64,000 nt of DNA, taken from Pleurodeles waltl (Eukaryota > Chordata > Amphibia > Caudata > Salamandridae). The DNA lies in contig NC_090447.1 in NCBI RefSeq assembly GCF_031143425.1, forward strand, positions 846,491,760 through 846,555,759. The letters run 5' to 3'. This document shows positions 1 to 10,459 of the stretch, one piece after another (within the stretch, counting starts at the first letter, position 1; every line of letters begins with the position of its first letter). The notes under the pieces are model-generated. The model had not been told where the DNA came from and made no database searches. It saw only the letters and a program-made list of their open reading frames with translations. The translations under genes and the position numbers were made by a program.

Positions 1-236
1 CCTTTGGTGACGGAGTCCTGGGCCCTTTGGTGTCCTCCCTAACACCCGGGATGGGGCTTGTGGGCCCCTCCTGCTCCGCGCTCCTGCTGGCTGACTTCTC
101 CGCCCTGCTGCCCTTTCGCTCCTTAGATGGGGCTCTCGGGCCCTTGCCTCCCCTAGATGTTGTGGCTGGTGAAGTGGGCGAACTTTGCTCCTTGGGGGCA
201 GCCGTGTCAGTCCTCTCACGGCGGCCCTTTAGTTTC

Positions 237-2448
237 CTAGTCCTCTTGCCTGGGGGGGGGCTGGCTGTCCCCTTGCTGCTGATTGAAGTGTCACTGCTGG
301 CAAAGGGTGGACTCCAGAACCCATGCACCACAGTGACACTCGAAGCTGGGCTGGTGGTGGCTGAGGTTCTCTTGGGACTCTTTGCAGATGGAGGGGGTGG
401 GTCAGTGGAGGGAAAGAGGTTAAGATTAGCAAGGAAAAGTTTTTTAGGACCAAGGTAAAGGGTAGGAGAAGTGGTGATGGGAGTGGAGGAAGAGGATGTG
501 GTTGTAGGAGAGTCAGGTGTGCTGTCTTTGGGTGCAGGTGCTTGTGCTGGAGGCTGTCGTGAGGTGGATGGCTGTTGGGTGGGTGTCTGCCTGCGTTTGT
601 GTGTCTTGGAAGAGGGGGTGACAGACACAGTGGGAGAGGACACAGGGGATGTGTAAATGGTAGTGGGGGTAGTGACTGCACGTGTGCGGACTGTACTGGA
701 GGGTGTGCTGGTGATGGAAGCACTGGCTGATGGTGGTGTGCATGCAGGTGTGAGTGTAGACGTCACAGGGAGGGAGGAGGGAGACGAGGAGGAGGGGGAC
801 ACAGAGGTGGTAGTGACTGTTGGAATGTCTGCATCTGGGTGTTGCTTGCGTGAATGCTTGTGGGTTCTGTGGTGCTTGTGTCTGGATGAGCTGCCCTTGG
901 GTGTTGAGGTGTGTGCAGGCTGGTCTGATGGTGTGGATGGGATAGGCTGAGGAACAGGAGACAGAGACAGGGTGGAGGCAGTCAGAAGAGGGAGGCTGGA
1001 AACTGGGACAATGGCTGCCGTCAGTGCTGACGCCAGAGCATTGAACGATCGTTGATGGGCAGCCTGACCCGAATGAATGCCCTCCAGGTAGGCATTGCTC
1101 CGATGCACCTCCCTTTCTACCCCCTGGATGGCATTCAAAAGGGTAGTCTGCCCAACAATGAGGGTCCTCAGGAGGTCAATGACCTCCTCACTGAGGGCAG
1201 CAGGGGTAACAGGGGCAGGGGCTGAGGTGCCTGGGGCGAAGGAGACGCCCGCCTTCCTGGGCGAGCGGGCACGGAGCGTAGGCTGAGGGGCTGCTGGGAG
1301 GGCGGGGCTGGTGCGCTGGGTGGCGGCTGTACCTGTAGAGGCGGGGGGCCCGGATGTTGCCACCACCGCTAGGGAGCTCCCATCCGAGGACGTGTCGGTG
1401 TCGCTGGTGTCACCACCAGTCCCCGTTGTGGTGCTCCCCTCGCCCTCCGGATCACTGGTGTCCTCGGTGTCTGTTCCTGGGCCCACCGGGGCCTTGTGAC
1501 TTGCAGCTCCCTCGTGCTCCGATGCCAATTCTCCTCCGCCTGATGATGCTATTGCACACATGCACAAGAAGATGAAGAAGAAGGGTGGGGGGAGAAAAAC
1601 GAAGACCAGGTTGAGTGCATGCAATGTCAACACCGTTGGCGGAGAGGACAGACACAGGAGCCTCATGCACTAAGCCGCGCATTCGGGGTACACTACTCAG
1701 TACTTCTGACTAGGACAACAGGTCTAGAGACGACAAACGCGCACATGTGTGATGCTGGACCATCGATAGCTGTACTTGTCACCCTACAGAGGTGGGGGCC
1801 GGGAGCACAGGGCCATGCCTAAAGGAGAGGACTACACTACAGAAAGCGCCCTGGCCTAATGTCACCCACAACCCTCCTCCCCCACCCAGATGCCTCCACT
1901 GCGCAGAGAGATAGCAGAATGTGCTGATACTCACCCCCTTGTGTCTGCTGTGATGTCCTCAAGCGCCCATCCAAATCAGGGTAGGCCACTGCCAGGATCC
2001 GGGACATCAGGGGGGTCAGGGTCCTCCCACCTCTTGCGGCAGTGGGTGCCCCGTCTGACGTGGACCCCCAGAGCCCGGACTTCCTTGGCGATGGCACGCC
2101 AAATGTCCACCTTCTGATGGGCGCTGACCTATTTGACATGTACAGGGTGGGAAGGAAAAAATCATCAATTTTCTGCATGTTAGATGCGATTGGCCCCCCC
2201 TCCCCAACCTTGCCATATGGCACATGCTCTCATCTGTCGTGCGTTGCACTCCTCATTCGCCCCCACCCCACCAACTTACATCCACCCCACTCCACACAGG
2301 CATAGCCCATTCAATGTGCACCCAGTGTACTTACCTGTTGGTCTGGAGGACCGTAGAGTAACGCATACTGGGGGAGGACCCCATCCACAAGTTTCTCCAA
2401 CTCCTCAGACGTGAAGGCAGGGGCCCTTTCCCCAGTCGCAGCAGCCAT
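237..2448 (-). pseudogene. Harbinger accessory Myb/SANT-like gene, class a (copy A)
   Basis: Three exons are inferred from splice signals and comparison with copy B. Exon 1 runs 2,448-2,335, starts MAAATGERAPAF and ends at a GTAAGT donor. Exon 2 runs 2,128-1,935 and holds the core of the helix-turn-helix region (IWRAIAKEVRALGV). Exon 3 runs from 1,548 and stays open for about 437 codons to a TAG at 239-237. Exon 3 encodes a Ser/Thr/Pro-rich, probably disordered tail after a short helical stretch (EEVIDLLRTLIVGQ). Against copy B, exon 2 has lost about 77 bases after the GGGAGGAC motif. This removes the last helix and shifts the frame. The TAG lies just past a run of nine Cs, and another frame stays open beyond it, so it may be a slippage artefact. 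The family role would be DNA binding and help to the transposase. The class is assigned from domain shape only. Confidence 0.65.
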
Positions 2449-2943
2449 TGTCACTTCCAGACCGAGGTCACAGCAGCACTTGCAGTATAGGTCCTCTCCT
2501 GTGGATGATCAGGTCTCGAGTGATTAAGCAGATAGAAAATGGCGGTCACGCCCGCGGCAGTGCGTACCGCGGCGGTGCGTACCGCGACTGCCGGCGCACC
2601 TCGTCATTGGCTCCTGAAACCCATAGTCTTCAATGTTAGCCAATGCGGCTTCGTGTAGCGGTCTTCGACCGCCTACCGCCACGGTGTGCCACGCCAGCGC
2701 ATTGACCTCACATCCCATTGTCCCACTTCACAGGTCAGGCAGCCGCCATTTCAAGGGCCCACATGGCATAATTTGTACTGCATCACACAGGCCTAGGCCT
2801 TGCATTGCCACACATACACGCCTTTCAATACATAGATAATCGTGTGCTCGGCATGCTGTGGTGAACGTACCTGTGATTTTCTTGACTCTGTGCTCCATGT
2901 TGTCCTTCCTAGGCACCGTCCGCTGGGACTTGCGAGGAGAAGG
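2449..2943. promoter_or_regulatory. Divergent intergenic region between accessory gene a and transposase (copy A)
   Basis: About 500 bases separate the start codon of the minus-strand Myb/SANT-like gene from the first in-frame ATG of the plus-strand transposase domain. Nothing coding is evident. The stretch is GC-rich around 2,540-2,600, with repeated GCGGTGCGTACCGC-type palindromic motifs like those near the element ends. The two genes diverge, so a shared promoter is the simplest inference. A CTAG ahead of GCACCGTCC near 2,911-2,915 could be a splice acceptor for an upstream transposase exon. No TATA box stands out. Confidence 0.35.
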
Positions 2944-3932
2944 ATGAATCCTCGCGTGTACCGACCGCTGGTGGACCTGTCGACAATGGAAGAACGCCAT
3001 ATCATACTACGATACCGACTTGACCGAGCCACTATACATGAACTGTGTGCCCAGCTGGAGCCAGCCCTGATGTCCCCCATCCGCCAACCCACAGGAATTC
3101 CCCCTCTAGTGCAGGTTCTGTCAGTCCTCCATTTTTTGGCAAGTGGCTCATTCCAGACAACAGTGGCCATGTCATCTGGAATGTCTCAGCCTATGTTTTC
3201 AAAAATTTTGTCTAGAGTGTTGTCTGCCCTGACGAAACACATGCGGAGCTACATTGTATTCCCTGAGGAGGTTGATTTGGCCACTGTGAAGGGTGATTTT
3301 TATGCCCTTGGACATATCCCCAACATAATTGGTGCCACTGATGGGACCCATGTGGCTTTAGTACCCCCAAAAGACGATGAGCAGGTGTACAGAAACAGGA
3401 AAAGTTACCATTCTATGAACGTCCAGGTGGTCTGTTTGGCTGACCAGTACATCTCCCATGTGAATGCCAAGTTCCCTGGGTCAGTGCATGACGCGTATGT
3501 GATGCGTAATAGCAGCATCCCTTATGTGATGGAACAGCTACAGAGACAACGTGTGTGGCTAATTGGTGACTCTGGTTACCCCAACCTGCCTTGGCTATTG
3601 ACCTCAGTGAGGAATCCCCGGACCAGGGCAGAGGAACGGTACAATGAGGCCCATTGGCGAACTAGGAGGATCATAGAAAGAACCTTTGGCCTCCTGAAGG
3701 CCAGGTTTAGGTGCCTATGACAGGGGGATCACCAAAGAAGGTGTGCCAGATCATCGTGGCCTGCTGTATGCTTCACAATCTGGCATTGCGACGTCAGGTG
3801 CCTTTCCTGCAGGAGGATGGTCCAGATGGTGGTGTTGAAGCAGCTGTGGAGCCTGTGGAGAGTGAAGAGGAGGAAGACGAAGAGGACGACCCAGACAACA
3901 GGGACAGAGTTATCCAACAGTATTTTCAGTAG
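2944..3932 (+). pseudogene. HARBI1-like DDE transposase, frameshifted (copy A)
   Basis: This encodes a PIF/Harbinger DDE_Tnp_4 nuclease, which would cut and join transposon ends. The frame is open upstream from 2,842. The ATG at 2,944 gives MNPRVYRPLVDL. Catalytic candidates are Asp in ATDGTHV (codon at 3,340), Asp in SVHDAYV and Glu in the AEERYNEAH...IERTFG block. The frame is continuous from the domain start to a TGA at 3,718-3,720. There, short deletions relative to copy B (about 16 bases net, around 3,708-3,735) shift the frame. The C-terminal part (KKVCQIIVACCMLHNLALR, then an acidic tail) continues in another frame to 3,932. The 99-base intron present in copy B before the GDSGY motif is precisely absent here. 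The gene overlaps neither accessory gene. Confidence 0.85.
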
Positions 3933-4439
3933 CACACAGGTAAGAATCACCCACGCCATTTAACATTTACTGAAAGCCCCCTGCATCTTTACTTTGTGTA
4001 TTTCCCCCCAGTTTTTTTAAACTGATGTTTGATTTTCCCTTCCCTTTTCAGTGCTGTATGACCCACTGCGTGACTTCTGCTTGGTTAGCCCATGGACTAA
4101 TGCTTATTGACATCGGTATGTTGTCATCACAAAAATAACAGAACATTATTGATCAGTAATGTGTTATACATTTGTAAATAATACAGGCCGACTCCTGAAT
4201 GATTTCAGTGCAATGAGTGATTTATTTATAGTGCTAGATATTGGTACATGATATTAAAACGGTGATGGGTGAGGGTGGAGTTATGTCCATGGCAGAGCCC
4301 AGTTCTCAGTTTCACAGGTGCATTTTCCATATGCCTGTGGAAGGATGGAGCAGGGGCAGTTCAAGGTTGGACAGGGTGACACTGTGGGTCAGTGGGATGA
4401 CATCAGGGGGTATCTTATGCTGGCGGGGGTCTTGGCATC

Positions 4440-5918
4440 CTACTCTGTCTTCCTGTGAGATCTCAGGTTCCTCTTGCGGGGTGGTTGTTCTTCAGCAGGA
4501 GGTGGGGTTCTGGTGGGCCGTCGTTCTGTGGGGGCCTCCTGACCACTAGCGCCGGCGGAGGTGGTAGGCTGTTCCTGGCTAGTGACAGGGGCCCTTTGTG
4601 GTGCCACATGGTCCCGCAATGTGTTTTCTATCCGGTTGAGGGCCTGGACTATGGTCCCCATAGCGGTAGCGATGTTCCTGAGTTCATTGCTGAACCCCAT
4701 GTACCGTTCCTCCTGCTGTGCCTGGATCTCGGTGAACCTGGCCAGTACCGTCGCCATCGTCTCCTGGGAGTGTTGGTATGCTCCCATGATGGTGGTGAGG
4801 GCCTCTTGGAGAGTCGGTTCCCTGGGCCTGTCCTCCCCCCCCTGTCGCACAGCAGCCCTCCCAGTTGCCCTGTTTCCCCAGGCCTCTGTCCCCTGGATGG
4901 TGTGCCCACTACCACTGCCCCCAGGTCCCTGTTGTTGTTGGGGTGTTGGGTCAGCCTGGGTGCCCTGTAGTGGCGGACACACCGCTGATTGACGCGTCCG
5001 TGAGACAGAGGCATGGGCCCGCTGGGTGGGAGCTGTGCTGGTGTTCCCAGAGGGGGGTTGGGTCTGCTGTGGCCTGTGTCTGTGTGTGGGGAACCGACTG
5101 TCCAGAGGTCCCCGATGATCCGGGCTGGTCATCAGGTTCTAGGTCGACAGGGGGCCTGTTCTGGGGGTGGGATGGACAAATCTGGACCCTCCGTGGCGGT
5201 GTGTTGGCGTTCGGGCCCTGCAGGGGTAAAGGAGTATGGTTATTGTTTCTGTGTGTGCCATGGCGTGCATTTTGAGTGCCCTTGTCCCCCAGTGCTGGCA
5301 TTCCCTTGTGGGAGGTGTTGTGAGGGTGGTGGGGGGGGGTGTATGGGTATGTGCAATGGTCATGCTTTGGTGGTGGCTGTCTATGGTTTGTGTTGGCATT
5401 CAGGGGTTGGTGTTGTTTAGGGTGGGCTGTGCTGGTGAGACATTGGCAGGGAGGTTGTGTGCTGGGGGGTTGAGATTGGGGGTGGGGGGGTTGGCATGCT
5501 GGTGGTTGGGGGGGGTGAAGTAGTTGAGATTCGACTTACCAGAGTCCATTCCTCCGTGTACTCCAGCGAGGCCATCAGGATGCAGGATGTTTACTACCTC
5601 TTGCTCCCATGCTGTGAATTGGGGTGGAGTGGGTGGGGGTCCGCCGCCAGTCTTCTGCACAGCGATGTTGTGTCGCGACACCATCGAGCGCACCTTTCCC
5701 CGTAGGTCGTTCCACCGCTTTCTGATATCTTCCCGATTTCTGGGATGCTGTCCCACAGCGTTGACCCTGTCTACGATCCTTTGCCATAGCTCAGCCTTCC
5801 TTGCTATAGTGGTGTGCTGCACCTGTGTGCCGAAGAGCTGGGGCTCAACCCTTATAATTTCCTCCACCATGACCCTGAGTTCTTGGTCCGAGAACCTGGG
5901 GTGTCTTTGGGGTGCCAT
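4440..5918 (-). pseudogene. Harbinger accessory Myb/SANT-like gene, class b (copy A)
   Basis: This is a NAIF1-like Myb/SANT DNA-binding protein of Harbinger type, expected to act with the transposase. Exon 1 (5,918-5,540) starts MAPQRHPRFSDQEL and contains the trihelix core: ELWQRIVDRVNAVG, then DIRKRWNDLRGKVR. It ends at a GTAAGT donor. The intron is about 322 bases, and exon 2 starts at 5,217 after CTGCAG. Exon 2 encodes a Pro/Gln/Thr-rich linker, then a helical, coiled-coil-like stretch (about 4,800-4,600; EIQAQQEERYMGF and onward) and a basic C-terminus (RKRNLRSHRK). A frameshift near 5,050, at a G-rich run, separates the linker from the coiled coil. The gene is convergent with the transposase. 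A TTTATT at about 4,222 on the plus strand could be its polyadenylation signal. Confidence 0.75.
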
Positions 5919-6469
5919 GGGGTGGTGTGGAGGAGGTGTGGGGTGGTGTTTGTGGTGATGTGCGTGGTGATATGTGGTGATGTGTGCGTAAATGTGGTGT
6001 GGGTGATGAAGTTGGGTTCCTGTGTGTGTTGGAGTTTTCGATTGCTGTGCTCGCTCTCTCTATCTCTATCTCTATCGCCTTCTCTCCGATTTCCAACTAG
6101 TGGGGGTTTGTGGGTGATGTGGGTCTGTGTTTTATAGTTCATTGGATGTGTGGGAGTGTTGTTTGTATGTGTGTCAGGTGTGTGTATTTCAAATTGTCCA
6201 ATGTGGCTGTGTTTTGGAGCTGTGTGTGTATTTTGAGCGCGGCGTTGTGTACCGCCAATGGAATACCGCGGTTGAAAGACCGCCGCGCGGATTCGTGGGT
6301 CAGAATGGCATGGGCGTGTTTGTGTTGGCGTGACGGTGGAGGTTTGGTCATCTCCAGTTTTCCGCGGCCCGCTGATGAGGCGGCCTTCCTTGGATGTCGG
6401 ATTTTTGGCGGTTTCACAGTTGGTGGTCAGAATGAACGTGGCGGTTTACCGCGGCCGCGGCGGTAGAAT

Positions 6470-6525
6470 GGCGGACTTCTGACCGGCGGTAAGGGCCTTT
6501 TACCGCTGAGGTCAGAATGACCCCC
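6470..6525. repeat. Right terminal inverted repeat of Harbinger copy A
   Basis: The terminus contains several GGCGGT/ACCGCC words and ends with GGTCAGAATGACCCCC. Read from the outside in, its first 15 bases agree with the right end of copy B except for one or two positions. A three-base target duplication cannot be checked because the other end is outside the window. Confidence 0.7.
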
Positions 6526-6615
6526 TTTATTTTTTTTTGCTTTTCCCTTCACTTCTGAATTGTTTCTTTCTTCCTCCTTTCTATTTCTTCTGGTTTCTTT
6601 TTTCCACCCATCACC

Positions 6616-9600
6616 ATGGCAGAGCAGGGCGGCAGAGGGAGTGACTGCCAGCTCCTTACCTTACGGACATTGACCCCTCCAAGGGATGCAGCCCCAACCC
6701 ATTTTTACTGAGGAGGAGATAGCAACACCTGTGTTTTTTGTGCAGCACCACCTTCCTTCTATGCTGGCAGCTGGAAGCAGGCGGCAGGACTGGGAGTGAT
6801 TACGCCCTTCAGGAACATCGACTGCTGTGTGGTAGTGTGCGCTGGTGTGTGTATTGGCACACTGGGGCCCAGCGCACCGAGCAGCAGTTGACGCTCCATT
6901 GGGTATACATACTGGACCACGAGCAGGACTTTCTCAACCTGCTGGACATCGGGGTGTCAGGGCTTGGTGAGTAAATAGTTATTTATTTGTTGTATAAGTT
7001 TCACATTGCTAAGTGTTTTTCTAATAACAGTGCTGACTCTCAGAGGTAAGTTAAGTTTACGGTATGACGACTATTATGTGATCCAGTTTCAGCTAGCCAG
7101 GTGCTCAGTCAGCGCTTCCTAATTGTTCTCATCCGCCCGCGTTTGGGCCGATTATTTAAGAAGCCATGCAAACTGAGATTCCTCATGTCTCCAAGAATAA
7201 GATAGTGGTGGTAGTAGTAAGTAATATCAGTGAGTTAGCATTCTCTTTTCCTGTGCCTGTTTTATGTAGCTCATGCCATCCCTTCCAATCTATACATTGA
7301 AATACAAAGGGAGTCTGAGTTCGCCTATCAAAGTTGGTTGAGAGGGTAAGATAATTTCTTGCAATATAAATGCGTTACTAGTGATATGCAGTTGCAAATG
7401 TAGTTTAGGCTTAGGAAATTGGAGTAGGGCTTAGGTGTAGGAAATTAATAGGTCAACTCGAGTCGAGTTGAAACTAGTACTGTAGGCAATCTGATTTAGA
7501 AAAGTATAATGCTACTGTGTTTGAATTTGTCTGTCAAATTATTTTTAGGGAGATTAATTGTGCCACTAGTCTATTTTTTGTATCTTCTTTATTTCTTACA
7601 TCAGCACCCAAGGGGAAGAAGAGGGCAATGTCTGAGGCGGGTTCAGGAGACGGGGGTGCCAGTGCCACCACCAGTGCTACAGCTGGCAGATCTGCTGGCC
7701 ACAGTAAGTCTTTCTGTTATATTATTATTACTTCCTTAACTTTCACCTCTCCTCATTTAGAATCATTTTTCTTTTATTTTTACTGTGCCTGGCTACCTTT
7801 TTTGGTACTTATTTTTGTTCTATCTAAGCTTTGTTAAAGTGTTGTTATCCCTGCATTTTTCTATTTTTTATGTTTCTGTACCTGACTTACTCCTGTCTGT
7901 ACCAGTATGTAGCTTTCTTCTGCTATGTTACTAAGATGAGCTTTCCCTTTTCCCCTTATATATCTTGCGGACTGGTACTGCGATACTAAGAGGACAGATT
8001 TTTAGGACAAGTTCTCTACTGAAAAGATTGCATGCCCAAGTCAGCACTTCTACGTATGTTTGTGAAGGTTTTCTTTTCTTTGATCATGCCCATTGCATTT
8101 ACTACACAAGACCTCACCATGGGTCCTCCTGGATTGACCAAAATATCCCACATCTTCATTGCATGTCGGTGACTTAGCTCTGCCCCTCCCTTCCGAAACG
8201 TTTGTGGTTGATTCGACTACCTGTCTTTTCAAACATAGTAAAGCAATTAAATTCCTAAAATAAATGATAGAAGAAGATAAAACTGTAGTGACCAATTGCA
8301 GTTGTATTTTGTTGAATTAGTTCTTAAAAAATAACAAGGGGAGGTGTATCAGGCATGTAAAATGTGTAACGATTTTTCCAGACGCACTGACGACCAGTGC
8401 AGGGGCCAGCGGCAGCACTAGTGTGCAGGATGAAGCAGCAGTCAGAGCAGGGACAGGCGCTGGTAAGTCATATTGCTCTTGCTTATTGACAATTATTAGT
8501 ATACTCACTGCAAGGGCATTGCTTGTGAACCCCCTGCTTTAGCAGCTACAGTGGGAGTTGAGTTCTTAATGGCCTCTTCTATCTCCAACTCAGTAGACAA
8601 AAGAAAGCTCATAAGGAACGGATGCTAAAAAGGATGGGTTGATGAAGAAGCAAACGAAGGACGGATTGCTAAAAGAAAGAATGGGTAAAAAGGTACATGA
8701 GTGGAAAGATGTGTGGGTGCGTGAAAGGATGCATAGGTGAGTGATAGGAGATGCATGGGTGGGTGAAAGGACGGATGAAAGGGTATATGGATGAAGGAAT
8801 GTCTCATGGGTGAATGGTAGATGGGTAAAAGGTTGCTCTGTGGATTCAAAGATGGGTGGATGGTAACACATGATGCTAGGGTAATGGATGGGTGGGTGAA
8901 AGGATGGTTAAAAGGGTGGATACTGGATAGGTGAGTGTGTGGATGGACAGGTGGATATTTGGATAGCTGGACTGGAATGATGAAAGACTGGATGAGAGAG
9001 CATGTAAATCTTAAATGGTGGGTTTTAAAGGGTGAATAGATGAATGAAAAGATTAATAGATAATTGCTTGGATCAAGAAATAAGAGAGCTCTTATGGAGA
9101 GTGATGTGCCTGTTCACCTACTTCTCTTGATCTGCATGGTTATCAAAGTGGGAGGTATTTAAATTTCTGGACTATTCCTTTAACTCACTGTAACTAAGGG
9201 AGTAAACAGAAAATTAAAATTACTCACTGTAGTTGTTAGACAAGGCATATCTGTATCCTCCCTTCCATCATCATACTTCCCTCCCTATTGGTCACCCATG
9301 CTACTAGACATAACTGTAACGTGGTTCAAATCAGCAGTACAATAGTGTTGTCTGTGCAATGTGCATCTGCTCCTGTAAATACACCATTTACAAAGTTGTC
9401 AATGCATTGCAAACCTAAAACAAGGTGTGTTTCCCTTTCCTCCCAGTGCCCACTCTGTCACTTCCTAGAATTTCAGTCTTTTATTCTTTCCAAAGTTCTG
9501 TCCCAGCCCCCCCAAAAAAAATCCCTTTCTGGCATGTGTCACATTTATGTACAAATCATTAATATTTCATGGTGTCCATAGTGGATTCATACCAGTTCAA

Positions 9601-10430
9601 ATTTTCCCCTTTCAACATTCATCAACTACAGTGAGGCATGTGTGGGTAAACAAATGCCCTCTGAGTCATAATGAGCCATATCAAATCCCAATGGACCTAT
9701 GGTACTAGCAATGTGCTGCTACTGTGTCACTCTACTTTAAAAAAAATTGGTTCGCACGGATCACTGTTTATAATTTGTCATTTTCTTTTTTCTTTCTTGT
9801 TGTCGCTATTTCTGGTAGACATCTTGCTACTTACCAGACCATAGAATCCCAGCTGTGGTGGCAGAGGGTGGAGGCTATCTGCACTGAATATCAGTGGCTG
9901 GTGGCTCTTTAGGAGGAGGAAAAGGACAAGGCCTAGGCAGCTGCCAACATGCCCGCTGGTACGAGCTCCTCTATTTGGCCGCCAGCATCTCCAGCCTCCC
10001 AGAAGCACTATCATTGCTGCCGCCAACTGGCATCAGCCAGTCCGTGACCCATCACTGCGGCCCCCCCTCACTCTTGTACGGTATTTTCCAGCACTACGTG
10101 CTGCAACACTTTGCATGCCTGGACAGCTGGGTGGCACAAGTAAGGCAATCCTCAATGATCTGTGGACCTGAGTGGAAAACACCCTCTTACAACCCTTTTT
10201 TACATTTTTTGTATTGGTGGGAGGGACACTTGTGGGTGGAGAAGATGGGAAAGGGAGTTGGGACCAAGTTTTTTTTACACTTTGGTCTTTTTCTTTGAAC
10301 TTTGTTTGGAGTGTTTGGATTTTGGTTGGGGACAGAGCAATTTGTTTGGGGAGAGGGGTGGGCCTGTTGTGGGTGGAAAGGATGGGTTTTCAAGTTGTAA
10401 ATAATAAAAAGGGAATGATTTATTTTATTT
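6616..10430 (+). pseudogene. Decayed spliced Myb/SANT-like gene of Harbinger type (class a-like)
   Basis: Four exon-like blocks carry canonical splice signals. The first is about 6,616-6,970, with the donor GTGAGT near 6,969. The others are 7,606-7,704, 8,381-8,461 and from about 9,819. Block 1 resembles exon 1 of the accessory gene at 52,883-53,168: both share a helix ending LPxMLxAGSR and, about 65 residues later, a similar EQDxLxxLxI motif. Block 1 is broken by frameshifts. Block 4 has a helical stretch (TIESQLWWQRVEAICTEYQW) followed by two in-frame TAGs, each one C-to-T change from CAG. An AATAAA lies near 10,405. The flanking element ends were not found. This is an old transposon gene relic, not a host gene, though the middle exons rest on splice signals alone. 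Confidence 0.45.
8620..9060. repeat. Degenerate GGAT/GGGTGAAA-type simple repeat
   Basis: Many imperfect copies of GGATG, ATGGGTG and GGTGAAAGGATG words run through this stretch. No fixed period is kept. The minus-strand reading frames here (Pro/Ser/His/Thr-rich) come from the repeat and are not genes. Confidence 0.75.
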
Positions 10431-10459
10431 CATTTATGGTTCAAGTCTTTATTTTGGTG

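Larger units (their letters stand above)
1..6525 (+). mobile_element. PIF/Harbinger transposon copy A (family 1), left end outside window
   Basis: This block parallels copy B at 12,692-21,340 gene for gene: a Myb/SANT-like gene on the minus strand, a HARBI1-like transposase on the plus strand and a second Myb/SANT-like gene on the minus strand. The right terminus is visible near 6,470-6,525. It is rich in GCGGT motifs and ends in a run of five Cs. Read inward from the end it begins GGGGGTCATTCTGAC, nearly the same as the right end of copy B. The window opens inside the element, so the left terminus is not seen. The transposase is frameshifted, so this copy is probably not autonomous. Strand is given by the transposase. 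Confidence 0.85.
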
